Positions 1 through 9,950 of a DNA stretch of 64,000 nt are shown here, piece after piece. The stretch's first letter is position 1. The number at the start of each line of letters is the position of its first letter. The notes under the pieces were generated by a model. It ran no database searches and had not been told where the DNA came from. It worked only from the letters and a program-made list of their open reading frames with translations. Position numbers and translations under genes: made by a program. The DNA is from Turnera subulata (taxonomy: Eukaryota; Streptophyta; Magnoliopsida; Malpighiales; Passifloraceae). The stretch spans positions 4,119 through 68,118 of the forward strand of contig JAKUCV010001683.1 in the NCBI GenBank assembly GCA_028386065.3. The letters are read 5' to 3'.

Positions 1-235
1 ATTTAATTCACAACGTGAATATCCCAATTACTCGTCTGACACGTTGGGTGCCTCGGTTATCTCGGATCTCAAAAGATACAAGCCACATTGTGAAATTCAG
101 TAAACAACATTTCATGAACTTCTTTTCAGAAGTCAACCTTGTGGGTTACTGGAAATTTCATATTAATGATTTCTTTGGATCATTTTTTATAACTATAATA
201 CAAACTCATGATCTTTTTTTTATTTTTGATTGCAG

Positions 236-1782
236 ATCACTCCAAATCCATATGCCGGTTTGCAGGGTCTAGACGGACTTGCACAACATAGGCACATGTT
301 CAGTGCCAGAACTTATGCCATTAACTTCAACGTTTATTGCTTTCATGACCCTTTGCGATGCATGGATTTGATTGGTGACTTCGCCGTCCATGGGAATATA
401 GTTGCCCCTGACGAGCTTCCCCCCCATAAATCCAGAAGCGGTCCTGGAGGGGCGAACTACACGATTGACAATTATAGAAATATAATCGAGCAGTTTCATC
501 ACTGTTGTCAAAATGGTTTGATCTTAAGACTTGCTTTGTAATTCTTTTCTTCAAAATTTTTAATTATTTTATAACGAGTTTCTAATTAGCCTATTATTAC
601 TTTTGCTGCAGTTGACCCTGCGACCAATGTTAACAATGAAGTTAACCAAGCCAATCCAGATGCTGGCAATGGGGCAGGTAACCAAAAGTTTATGTTGAGT
701 TTTTTTTTTTTTGGGTAAATCGGGGGCTTAAAGCCTTCTATTAATCAAACTATCTGTACAACTCTAGAGCCACTGGCTCCTACCAGGTCCTTCAACAACA
801 GAGGCCTGATCTCCTTACAAGTTTCTGTGTATTTATCTATCTTTCCTATAATTTATATACCTCTATTAGCATAAAGATCAGCACAAGCATTTACTTCCCT
901 ATATATATGAGCAACACGAACATCCCTGATCTCCTTACAAGTTTCTGTGTATTTTTCTGTCTTTCCTATAATTTCTATACCTCTATTAGCATAAAAATCA
1001 GCACAAGCATTTGCTTCCCAATATATATGAGCAACACGAACATCCCAATCCCGACTTAAAAGCTCCTGAATCTTCCGACAAATCATACTTAACTCATTTG
1101 TTTACGAAGGGCTTCTTTGAATAAATCCAACAGCAGCAGATGAATCCAACTCAAGCTCAACCTTCTTCAGCCCCAGCTCCCATGCCATTTCTAGCCCTGT
1201 CTTAGCTGCCCGGAGCTCAGTCCAGGTGCCTTCAAAGGGCCCATCTGCTTGACTGCAAAATATATATCTTCATCAGTAACTTTCCGTTGCAGATGACACA
1301 TATCCTGCTCAAAAATCATTGGAAATGAGGCCTTAGTATGCAGAAACGCCCAAACCTCCTAAAAAATGGCCAAAGTCCTTAAAAAAGGAAACAACATGAT
1401 GTTGAAGATCCATATCACTCCATATCCAGTTCCCTGATTCATCTTTGAGTCCATCAACTCTATTCCTTCTCCTCCGTATAACAGTAGTCAAATGGAAAAA
1501 CCATTCTTTATTTCCACTCGAAGCAACTCTGCCATGTATATACAGCAGCCCTGACTCAACCACAGTAAACTCAGCAAGCCTCCACCTAGCCAAAATCCAA
1601 ATACCTCCTGAAAATCCAGACGCCTCAACTCTAGCAATCCACTCTAACCCCAATCTTTCCATAATCATAGAGTTTTATGTGCTTTTGCTGCAGTTTTTTC
1701 TCTAGTTTATTTGTTTTCCTATTTCTTGTCAGTGGAGGGTTTGCAGCCAGTAGAGGAGCTGCCAGAGCAGGAGAATGAATAG
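236..1782 (+). CDS. 3' part of a multi-exon gene of unknown function
   Basis: I do not recognise this protein. Three exons can be proposed. Exon 236-515 follows an acceptor in a T-rich tract (TTTTTGATTGCAG) and is open for 93 codons; it contains a Cys-Cys pair near its end. Exon 612-677 lies between TTTTGCTGCAG and GGCAG/GTAACC. Exon 1733-1782 follows TTTCTTGTCAG, is acidic (Glu-rich) and ends at TAG 1780-1782. The junctions at 515/612 and 677/1733 all break after the first codon base (phase 1), so the frame is continuous, which supports the model. The upstream exon lies before 100 or outside the window; a donor-like GTAAAC is at 100, but its phase does not fit exon 236, so an exon or splice site is missing from my model. 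The last intron (678-1732) contains an antisense LINE remnant. A degenerate copy of the 535-650 intron/exon module lies at 1800-1910. The gene may be decayed. Confidence 0.4.
700..1680 (-). mobile_element. Internally deleted LINE (non-LTR retrotransposon) remnant
   Basis: Read on the minus strand, 1668 to 1333 encodes a plant-LINE stretch: a GFSGGIW motif typical of the end of the endonuclease N-terminal region, then an EWFFHLTTVIRRRRNRVDGL-like linker that normally precedes reverse transcriptase. At about 1330-1265 it continues into the start of the RT domain (FPMIFEQD.., VTDEDI), then jumps directly to an RNase H-like C-terminal domain (TELRAA, ELDSSAAV, RDWDVRVAHIYREANACADFYANRG). The RT catalytic core is therefore deleted. 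A run of 13 T at 700-712 on the plus strand is the poly(A) tail. The flanks share TTTATGT (689-697 and about 1674-1681), a weak candidate target duplication. It lies antisense in an intron of the gene at 236-1782. Confidence 0.7.
805..1044 (-). repeat. 120-bp tandem duplication inside the LINE RNase H region
   Basis: Two head-to-tail copies (805-924, 925-1044) starting CCTGATCTCCTTACAAG differ at a handful of positions. The period of 120 bp is 40 codons, so the duplicated segment, including the conserved VRVAHIYREANACADFYANRG part, stays in frame on the minus strand. Confidence 0.9.
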
Positions 1783-1984
1783 GCAGAATGTGAGGATGTG
1801 CATTGTAATCCTTTTCTTCAAAAATTTTTATTATTTTTTTGATGAGTTTCTAATTAATCTATTATTGCTTTTGCTGCATTTGTTGACGATGAAGTTGGCC
1901 AAGAAAATGTAATAGAGGGACAAAACAACAGTGAATCTGCATTTTTCCTCGGGGAGAGTGTATGCTACCCACATTATCTTTCTA

Positions 1985-2600
1985 ATAGAGGGTTTCTATT
2001 AGAAAGATTCCTGCTTTGTGTTACTTGTGTTTTATGTTTTGGCTTGATCAAAACTACGTCGTATTCGACAAAACAACAGTGAATCTTGGGTTTCATACAT
2101 AAACATAATTTTTTTCTTCTAAACATAATATAATTTAATGAACTAATAAATATCAATAAATTTCAAATTAAATTTCAAAAACACATTTAATGGGAAGATG
2201 ATAGATTTTTTTATTTAATTTTAATTAGTAAATTATTATAATATAGGTAAACAAATATCTTGGCAAAATAATGATAATAATAATAACGATAATAATAGCA
2301 ATAGTAATATTAGTAAAAATAAAAATAGTAATAATAATAACAATTAAAGTTGTTGTAAAGGAAAACAATATGGAAAGATTTATACAAAATAAATACTAGG
2401 GATGTAATTCCTATGTTGAATTTTTGGAATTTTTTTCTTTTAAATTTTGAAAATAAAATACTTACATTTCAATTTTTTTGAAAAATATGTCATCACCTGA
2501 GTCCATACTGAACCAGGGTTTCTATTAGAAAGATTCTTGCTTTGTGTTACTTTTGTTTTATGTTTTGGCATGACCAAAACTACGTCGTATTGGACAAAAC
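1985..2600. repeat. Pair of about 85-bp direct repeats
   Basis: The segment GGTTTCTATTAGAAAGATTC through TACGTCGTATTCGACAAAACAAC occurs at about 1988-2080 and again at about 2516-2605, in the same orientation and about 90% alike. The two copies flank an AT-rich spacer. The minus strand of both is open (about 30 codons), but I recognise no protein; it is more likely an untranslated or intron repeat of the neighbouring modules. Confidence 0.7.
2267..2346. repeat. Imperfect AAT-type microsatellite
   Basis: AATAATGATAATAATAATAA and similar interrupted trinucleotide units run for about 80 bp between the two direct repeats. Confidence 0.85.
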
Positions 2601-2776
2601 GACAATGCATGTACGTCGTCAACTGCAGCAAAAGAAACACATTTGTTTACGTCAAAGAATATAAAATAGAAACATATTTAGCATTAGTTTCCAGAGGATA
2701 TAATTAAAAACAAAGCATTAAATAAGATGAGTACAATTATTTTCAAAGCATAAAATAAAGATCAAACCGTTTTTAC

Positions 2777-3558
2777 CTTCATTTCTGCCATCACCAGCAG
2801 TTGATGGAACACCCTCGATAGTAGTAAAAGGTGTGCCGTTACCTGCAACATGTATGGCGTCAATTGCAACAAAAGCAATTTTCTTGAGGGTTAGCTGCAC
2901 CAAAATTATAAAATAGAAATATATTTAGCATCCTTTACCTTCATTTCTGTCATCACCAGCAGTTGATGGAACGCTCTCGGTAGCTGCCCCGAAAGCAGTA
3001 GAAGGTGTGACGTTACCTGCAGCATGTACGCCGTCAACTGCAGGAAAAGGAATTTTCTTGAGGGTTAGCTGCATCAAAATTATGGAATGAAAATATATTT
3101 AGCATCGGTTTCTATTTCCTTTCTTTACCTTCATCTTCTTGATGATGAAGATCATTTACTAGATGGTCCTCCTGCACCTCATTTGCTTCTTCCTGCTCCT
3201 CGTTTGCTTCTGGAGGGTTAGCTGCAGCAAAAGAAACACCTTCGTTTACACCAAAGAATATAAAATAGAAACATATTTAGCATTAGTTTCTATAGGATAT
3301 AATTAAAAATAAAGTATTAAATAAGATGAGTATAATTATTTACAGAGCATAAAATAAAGATCAAACGGTTTGGGTCGCATCAAAAGCAATTTTCTTGAGG
3401 GTTAGCTCCATCAAAATTATAGAATGGAAATATATTTAGCATCAGTTTCTATTTCCTTTCTTTACCTTCATCTTCTTGATGATGAAGATCATTTACTAGA
3501 TGGACTTCCTCCACCTCATTTGCTTCTTCCTGCTCCTCGTTTGCTTCTTGAGGGTTAG
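2777..3558 (-). pseudogene. Array of duplicated short exon-like modules
   Basis: On the minus strand at least three short segments have an acceptor-like and a donor-like edge: 3466-3558 (93 bp, acceptor CCACTAG), 3129-3221 (93 bp, acceptor TTTTGCTGCAG) and 2939-3037 (99 bp, acceptor TTTTCCTGCAG). All end in GAAG/GTAAA. A fourth copy ending at 2777 has CAA instead of CAG at the expected acceptor. All are phase 1-1, so any could be gained or lost without a frame change. The first two are near-identical, acidic (EANEEQEEANE) and lie 337 bp apart. The 99-bp module and the broken copy share VPSTAGD.RNE. The intron sequence between them is duplicated too. The module style (TTTTGCTGCAG acceptor, phase 1) matches the exon at 612-677 on the other strand, so this may be an inverted partial duplicate of the same gene family. 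No start or stop exon is visible. Confidence 0.4.
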
Positions 3559-3559
3559 C

Positions 3560-4933
3560 TAGTGGGGGGTGTTAATAAATATTATTCTTTCAATATTTGT
3601 ATTATGTATTTTCTCATATTTTTTCTTTTTATCTATAAAAGCAATGTAATGCAATATTTTTTAAAAAATTATTATGATTAGAAGATACAAACTGCTTTCA
3701 CATTTGTATTATCTATTTTCTCATTTTTTTCTTTTTAAGTGTAAAGTAAAGTAATGCAATATTTTTTAAAAATCTATTATGATTGAAGTAGTGCACTGGT
3801 AAAATTATCCCACCAAATGATTCTTTCAATCTTTATATTAATTAGCACAAACAATACAACATTTTCAAAAGTTTACTTTGGCTTCAAGCGGGTGAACGAA
3901 TAAGCAAACGTTCGTCTATCTTCCTCCAGGGTTCATCCTGTATTTCCATAGACGACGTGTGCTTATCCTGGGGGAGAAATAAACGAACGTTTGCCTTTCC
4001 TTTAGTCACAGGGTAAACGCGCGTCGTCCGCGGTGAACGAATAAGCAAACGTTCGTCTATCGTTTGCTTATCTGTAGTATTATATATTTTCTCATATTTT
4101 TTTATACGTACAGAAGTAAAGTAATGCAATTTTTTTAAAAATTTATTATGATTGAAGTGGTGGTCTGTTTCTGGCAAAATTATCCCACCAAATGATTCTT
4201 TCAATCTTTATATTAAATATTTGCACAATTTTTTTAATGTAAAAGACAAAAACAATACAACATTTTTAAAAATTTACTTTGGCTTCAAGCGGGTAAACGC
4301 GCGTCGTCCTCTATTTCCACAGACGACGTGTGAGTAATAAACGAACGTTCGTATATCTTTCCTTTATTTCCATAGACGACGTGTGTTTATCCTCGGGGGG
4401 AGAAATTGACGAACGTTTGCTTTTCTTTTGGTCACAGTGTGAACGCGCGTCGTCCGTGGTGAACAAATAAGCAAACGTTCGTCTATCGTTCTCCAGCATT
4501 TATCCTGTATTTCCATTGTACTATATATTTTCTCATATGTTTTTTTTACGTACAGAAGTTAAGTAATACAATATTTTTTAAAAATTTATTATGATTGAAG
4601 TGGTGGACTGTTGCTGGTAAAATTTTCCCACCAAATGACTCTTTCAATCTTTATATTAAATATTTGCACAATTTTTTTTTAATGTAAAAGATAAAAACAA
4701 TACAACATTCATCTATGTTTCTCCAGGGTTTATTCTGAATTTTCATAGACGACGTGTGTTTATTCTGTGGAGAAATATACGAACGTTTGCTTTTCTTTTT
4801 GTCACGGTAAACGCGCCTCGTCCACGATGAACATATATGCAAACGTTTGTCTATCTTTCTATAGGATTTATCCTGTATTTCCGTAGACGACGTGTGTTTA
4901 TCCTCGGGGAGATATAGACGAACGTTTGCTTAT
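3560..4933. repeat. Satellite-like tandem repeat, three diverged units
   Basis: The anchor TTATTATGATTGAAG recurs with GATTGAAG at 3781, 4150 and 4593, giving spacings of 369 and 443 bp. Each unit joins an AT-rich part (ATTCTTTCAATCTTTATATTA) to a CpG-rich part containing GACGACGTGTG, CGCGCGTCGTCC and AACGAACGTT/AACGTTCG. One copy contains the perfect 12-bp palindrome ACGAACGTTCGT (about 4342). The CpG-rich part itself repeats more often than the AT-rich part. A minus-strand reading frame (DKHTSSMEI, KRSSISP) recurs, but it has no start and is shared only because the units are copies. It ends exactly at a Copia gag fragment. Confidence 0.75.
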
Positions 4934-5713
4934 CCGTTGCCAATGGCCAGGTTTCTTGCAATGGAAACATTGTCCTTCCACTGCAACACCACCTTTGGGT
5001 TTCAGCACTTGTGAAGAAGATGAACCAAACTTTTTGGCAGATTTCTTCTTCTTGCTTTTTCCCTTTCCTTTGCTATTTCCAACCATCAATATGCTGTTGG
5101 ATTTATTTGCCTTCATCTATTGCTCAACTGTTCCTAACATGTTAAGCAACTCAGACAATGATTTGTCAAGATGATTCATATTTAAATTCATGACAAATTG
5201 GCTGTAACTATTCGGCAACGATTGCAGGACTAGATCAACAGCCAACTCCTTCTGCAAAGGAAAACCCAGACCCTCAAGGCTCTCAATGTATCCAATCATC
5301 TTGAGCATATGAGGCCTGACTGGTGATGACTCAGCCATCTTGCATTGGAACAAAGCCTTTGAGGTCTCATGCCTCTCATGCCTAGCTTGCTCTTCAAAGA
5401 GCATTTTCAGGTGTTCGATCATATCGAACGCACCCAAGTTCTCATGTTGCTTCTGAAGCTCAAAGTCCATGTTAACAAGCATAAGGCAAGCGACATCCAA
5501 TGCCTCATCGACATGCTTCTTGTAAGCATCTCTTTCCGCCTTAGGAGGATTAGGTGCCGGTTCAATAGGAACAGGCCCTTCAAGGACATACAATTTCTTT
5601 TCTTGTTTGAGGACTATCCTCAAATTGCGATGCCAGTTAAGGAGATTATTCCCATTAAGTTTTTCCTTCTCAAGGACAGATCGCAGTGATAGTGTACTTG
5701 TGTTTTGTGCCAT
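4934..5713 (-). pseudogene. gag: Copia-type gag pseudogene, truncated in the zinc knuckle
   Basis: The minus-strand frame starts with ATG at 5713 (MAQNTSTLSLRSVL) and shows a Ty1/Copia gag of the UBN2 type: LNGNNLLNWHRNLRIVL near residue 20, FEEQARHERHETSKAL in the middle, and SLPNSYSQFVMNLNMN near residue 170. TAG at 5117-5119 interrupts the frame after about 198 codons. The same frame continues into a basic KGKGKSKKKK stretch and the nucleocapsid knuckle CFHCKKPGHWQR. The last Cys of the CCHC box is missing because the sequence switches to the satellite repeat at 4934. No protease or pol follows. It is a decayed fragment. Confidence 0.88.
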
Positions 5714-6368
5714 GATTACTCTACAACGATGATCAACTCACAGAAATCAGAGTCATGCATACATAAAATCATTTAACAAGGAATTCTATTAAATGATGCT
5801 CCTACTATGAATCAAGATAATGATAAGTAGGCCAAGAACCATATTTCACTTCAAGATAAGTCAGCTTTGGCTGATCGCTTACATCATAGTTATTCAGGTA
5901 GACAACTCTTGTCAATTACATCTCATGTAACTCTTGGATAGTTGAGTGAACAACACTTGGTCTTCTCTATCTCATAGACTTAGCTCAACTCTTTGCCTCT
6001 AAGTCCTCAATCCTATTGAGATGACCTAGTTAAGTTCAACCCACAGTAAGCAGTTCGGATATTACGATTATCCCGTCGCACCTTGCTAGGATAAACATTT
6101 GCACCTTGCTTTGGCAAAACCCACCAAGTTTTGATCTAAGCAATGATGAGTGCTTATCATGGAAGGCAACACAAGAAGAACTTAATATTTACATCTTGCT
6201 AGGATAAACATTGGCACTTTGCTTTGGCAAACCTACCAAGTGTTGATCTAAGCATAGATGAGTGTTTGTCACCAAATTATTTCCATACATAACAATTATG
6301 CATGTGATTAACATATTATATATCGCATATACAATAACTATGCATCATATGCATGCCCGGTTACTTAC
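5714..6368 (-). other. Probable Copia leader or spacer with a 113-bp tandem duplication
   Basis: This stretch lies upstream of the Copia gag on its strand. I see no primer-binding site or LTR end. A unit starting TTGCTAGGATAAACATT is repeated at 6083 and 6196 (period 113 bp, second copy partial to about 6275, about 85% alike). No coding frame is convincing. Confidence 0.45.
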
Positions 6369-8915
6369 AATTATCTGGAATATAATCTGGATCATTCTCT
6401 TCTCCATGGAGCTCGGGATTGGATTAATTTAGACATCAGGAAGTTCTTCCCAATTAACAAAAGGAGTTTCTGTGTGGATTGTAGGGTTGGTCACTTTCTC
6501 CTTACCCTTCTTTGTTGCATTAATTTTATTCTTTTCTTTAGCCTTCATCTTCTTTCATGCAGTAGTTGTATTTTTCTTCTTGCTATTCTTATGCTCTTCA
6601 TGGGTACAATCTCCTTCCTGTGTTACCATCTCTGCTTGGACAGATCCAATAATTGGAATGTTGGGTATATAATTTTTTTCAACTTCCATAATATGGTGCA
6701 AAGTATTCATTGAATCTTCTATATTATTTTGCACCTCTATCGTATTTTCTTCATCATTGGGCCCATTACCTTCTTTAGGGTTTGGCATATTCTCCACCTT
6801 ATCTTGCTGCATCACTGGAGCAAGAACTTCAAGTTGTTCAAATTTGTTGAACTTGTATTCATCAATTATTGCATAGCAATACATGGGTTAATGCATAAAA
6901 ATGTCCCTTAACTTTTTTATTTTCACCACTATTGTCCGTAAAGAAAGTATTGGGTAATTTATATCCCTCAACTTGTGCCTAACCGAGTGGAGTTGTCCAA
7001 TTACCTACATTAACAGGTTTCGGATGTGGGACCCACCTGTTGTTGAATAAAAAATTATTTTTGTACTGTACTTGTTTTCCACGTCAGATTGGCTTTAGTT
7101 TTTTAAATTTTTTTTTAAAAAAAATTAAAAAATTGTAATTGGAAAAATTTTTTGGGTCCCACAAACAATCATTTGATTTTAAAAAATAAATATATATTTT
7201 TTCGGGAATCCAAGTTAGATTCGTAACAAAAAAATATTATAAAAGAATAAGGAAATCAGAAAAGAATTCGCAATTTAAAATTTATTAGTGCCCCACATCT
7301 TTAATCTGTAAAATTAAACTAGTAAAATTTAAAATTCAAAAAAGAAATTGCAATTTAAAATTTATGAGGGCCCTACATCAAGAATTCACAATCCGTAAAA
7401 TTTAAAATTTCCTTACATTTTTTCCCAATTATTTTTAATAATTAAATTTTTATAAATTAGAATATTGGGGTGGGACCCATGATTTTTTTTAGTTACTAAT
7501 CTGACGTGGAATCCAAAAAGTGAAATAATTTTTTATTCAACAGCAAGAGGGTCCCACATCCGAAACCTGTTACTGTAGGTAATTGGACAACCCCACTCGG
7601 TTAAGACACAAGTTGGGATATAAATTACCCAACACTTTCTTTAGGGACAATAGTGGTGAAAATAAAAAATTTAAGGGACATTTTTATGCATTAACCCCGC
7701 AATACATCAACATTGTTATTTTATTCGGCACAGCATATTTATTGGTGCACAATCCTAGCTCACCCTTATGCAATAGAAGGATGAAAAAATCTCCTTTCTC
7801 AAGCTTGTTGCTCATGTGAACGATGCATGCATCTTTTTTTTGACCCTGATGCTGTCTTTCTTCAATAGAAGCACCATACAAAAAGCCATTTGCATTCACA
7901 ATCCCACATTGTGCTTCTTATGCATCCAAATCTTTTGAATGCCAAGTGTCAGTATCAATGTGACTTGTAATTCTGAAGCCTCTGTGATATTTGAGCATTG
8001 AATCAACATCTAAATCCCCACCTAAAAACACATGGAGCTGACCCATCCTAATAAAGAACAAGTGCAAATATATTGTCAATTGTAATAAAAACAACAACAC
8101 AAAGCAAAACTAAGTGACAAATATGAGAGTTTACAAAATCTTATACTTTTTGTAATTTTTACAAACTAAGTGACAAATATAAGAGTTTACAAAATCTTGT
8201 TTCTGTTCCTGGATGAAGCAGCCATTTAGGATGGGTATAAGGATATTGACAAACTTACAGCAGTTTGAACTCATCAAACAAGTGTCAATCCAAAGAATAT
8301 ATGACATTGTCATGCCAAATCCCACACCTCAACAAACTGTACAAACAACAGAAGCTATTTTTATCATCAACAACAATAACAACTACAACACACCACATGC
8401 AAACTAAGGGACCACAAACAATTTATAATAATCCATCACGGCAACCATTTTCATTTTCAGACACTACAAATCAATGCATCAAATTACTCAATTACCCCCA
8501 TCAAACCTCAAATTTTCAGTCATAATTGAACTGCCACTCTTGTAATTAAACGAAAAAACAATTCCCAGTCATGAATATTGTTTCCTTCAAACATGCAGCT
8601 CAACTTATTCAAACAAACACAGTCCTACACATATATCCTCCACCACCACTTGTTAGTTTTCAAGGATAAAAACACATAACAAAAAGCCTACCTTTGTTTC
8701 TCACTTAACTTCTCCAATATGCTCTACTTCTTTGTCTTTTATTCAGAGAATTCTTTCTCTTCCAACGTTGATTCTTTGTCTCTTTAGTTCTTCTCTTCTT
8801 TTTTGTTTGTTGTCTCTCACAAGTTGTTGTTCTTTCCTATTTCTCTCTTTGACGTTTCGTCTTCTGTAGTTTCTAGGGTTTTCACAAGGTTGTTTATCTA
8901 TGTGTATGACTTTTA
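6369..8915 (-). pseudogene. Disrupted host-like gene, possibly MULE-derived N-terminus
   Basis: A gene structure can be read on the minus strand. A GA-rich 5'UTR exon (about 8915 to 8692) ends at donor GTAGGC. A 644-bp 5'UTR intron (8691-8048) ends TTTATTAG. The coding exon starts ATG at 8046-8044, giving MGQLHVFLGGDLDVDSM. TAA at 7918-7920 interrupts it, and the same frame continues (NANGFLYGASIEERQHQGQ) up to ..MLMYC, where an 814-bp MITE interrupts it. It resumes at 6884 with the same MYC codons (the target duplication), then YAIIDEYKFNKFEQLEVLAP. A further TGA follows near 6560, a basic Lys-rich stretch, VNWEELPDV, another TAA, and a GTAAGT donor at 6368-6363. The GGDLDVDSM..HIDTDTW start loosely resembles the PB1-like N-terminus of MULE transposase genes; this is a weak inference. 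The in-frame stops and the insertion make it a pseudogene. Confidence 0.45.
6885..7698. mobile_element. Mutator-type MITE with about 205-bp terminal inverted repeats
   Basis: The left arm (6885 to about 7095, starting GGGTTAATGCATAAAAATG) and the right arm (about 7495-7698, ending CATTTTTATGCATTAACCCC) are inverted copies roughly 90% identical by eye. Both include ATGTGGGACCC, GGTAATTGGACAA and CCACGTCAGAT. The element is flanked by the perfect 9-bp duplication GCAATACAT (6876-6884 and 7699-7707). A 9-bp duplication with long inverted repeats is the hallmark of Mutator-like elements. The 400-bp interior is AT-rich and has no ORF, so the element is non-autonomous. Confidence 0.9.
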
Positions 8916-8941
8916 ATTTATTACTAAAAAGTTAAGTGTGG

Positions 8942-8949
8942 TTTATATA
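8942..8949 (-). promoter_or_regulatory. Candidate TATA box for the minus-strand gene
   Basis: TATATAAA reads on the minus strand about 30 bp upstream of the proposed GA-rich 5'UTR (about 8915 to 8692). Position and sequence fit a plant core promoter. The transcription start is inferred, not seen. Confidence 0.4.
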
Positions 8950-9950
8950 AGTTGTGGATGCTAATTGATCTTATTAATATTATTAATGATAGATAGATAG
9001 GTGGTTGGGGTTGGTTAGAATGAATGTTAAGGTTTTAAAAATTTTAAAATTTAAAATTTCAAATTCTAGCCACAAATTACTGACATGGATTTTTTTAATA
9101 ATATTAGATTGAAACTCAACGAACATGTCAGCTTATTTTAACGGAAATTCACTTTAGGACTCATTTTGTTTACTTAATGTAACGTTTAGGACTTGATTGG
9201 CACTTTGAAAAGGTTTGATACCAGTTTGGACTTAAGTATAAAGGTTTAGTACCAAAAAAGCCCATCTTCACAGTTTTAATACTTGTCCATTATTAGTTTC
9301 CTAACCTTTAATTTGCCCATTACATTAATTAGGACAACTTTCTGTGAATCAAGTAAAGGCAGTTTCATGCATTTGGATTGTGCAAGTTCATTACTTTTAA
9401 TCTGTGTTTTAAATGTCTGTTTAACTTCATGAGTTGCTATATGATTTTTTGACCTTATGAATATTTCTATCTAACTCTTTTGAAGCACAACTCAAGAAAA
9501 TAACTTTCTTTCTCTACTTTCTCTGTTCTCTATTTTCTAACTATGGTTGGGTTCTTTATAAATATCTTTTGGCAAAATATTCTTTTAAGAGAGTGCTTAG
9601 AACGGCCGAGGTTATGTATTGGCTATAAGTATAAAGCCATAGGATGATTGCTAATGTTGAAATTTATATATTATAGAAATTAACAAATGTCATGCCATTA
9701 TAGTCACTTATTTGTTTAATGGAAATACGCCTATAGCTTTTTAAGAAAAGGAAACTCAAGAACCATTCACTATTTATAATGAGACTTATCATTACCACTT
9801 TTTTTATTTTTTATATCATAAAATATAAATAAAATATGGTGAAATTATCTCAGGGAAAGAAATTCTCTATTTTGGAATTGAATATAAGAAGAAGTTAGAA
9901 AGTGGCCAACAATTTGAATGGCTGCAGAGATTCAAAATTTTTACCTAAAG
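8950..9950. other. Spacer without a recognisable gene
   Basis: This is AT-rich sequence with a short GATAGATAGATAG run at about 8988-9001. The sentence-like stretch TTTAGGACT...TTTAGTACCAAAAAAG (about 9150-9260) resembles one end of a MITE, but no inverted partner is visible. Nothing else is supported. Confidence 0.6.

Noticed and set aside
3884..4842. Recurring minus-strand peptide in the satellite (DKHTSSMEI)
   Set aside because: The similarity among frames follows from DNA repeat copying; no consistent start, stop or codon bias.
9080..9260. MITE-like text TTTAGGACTCATTTTG..TTTAGTACCAAAAAAG
   Set aside because: No inverted partner or target duplication is visible in the flanking 500 bp.
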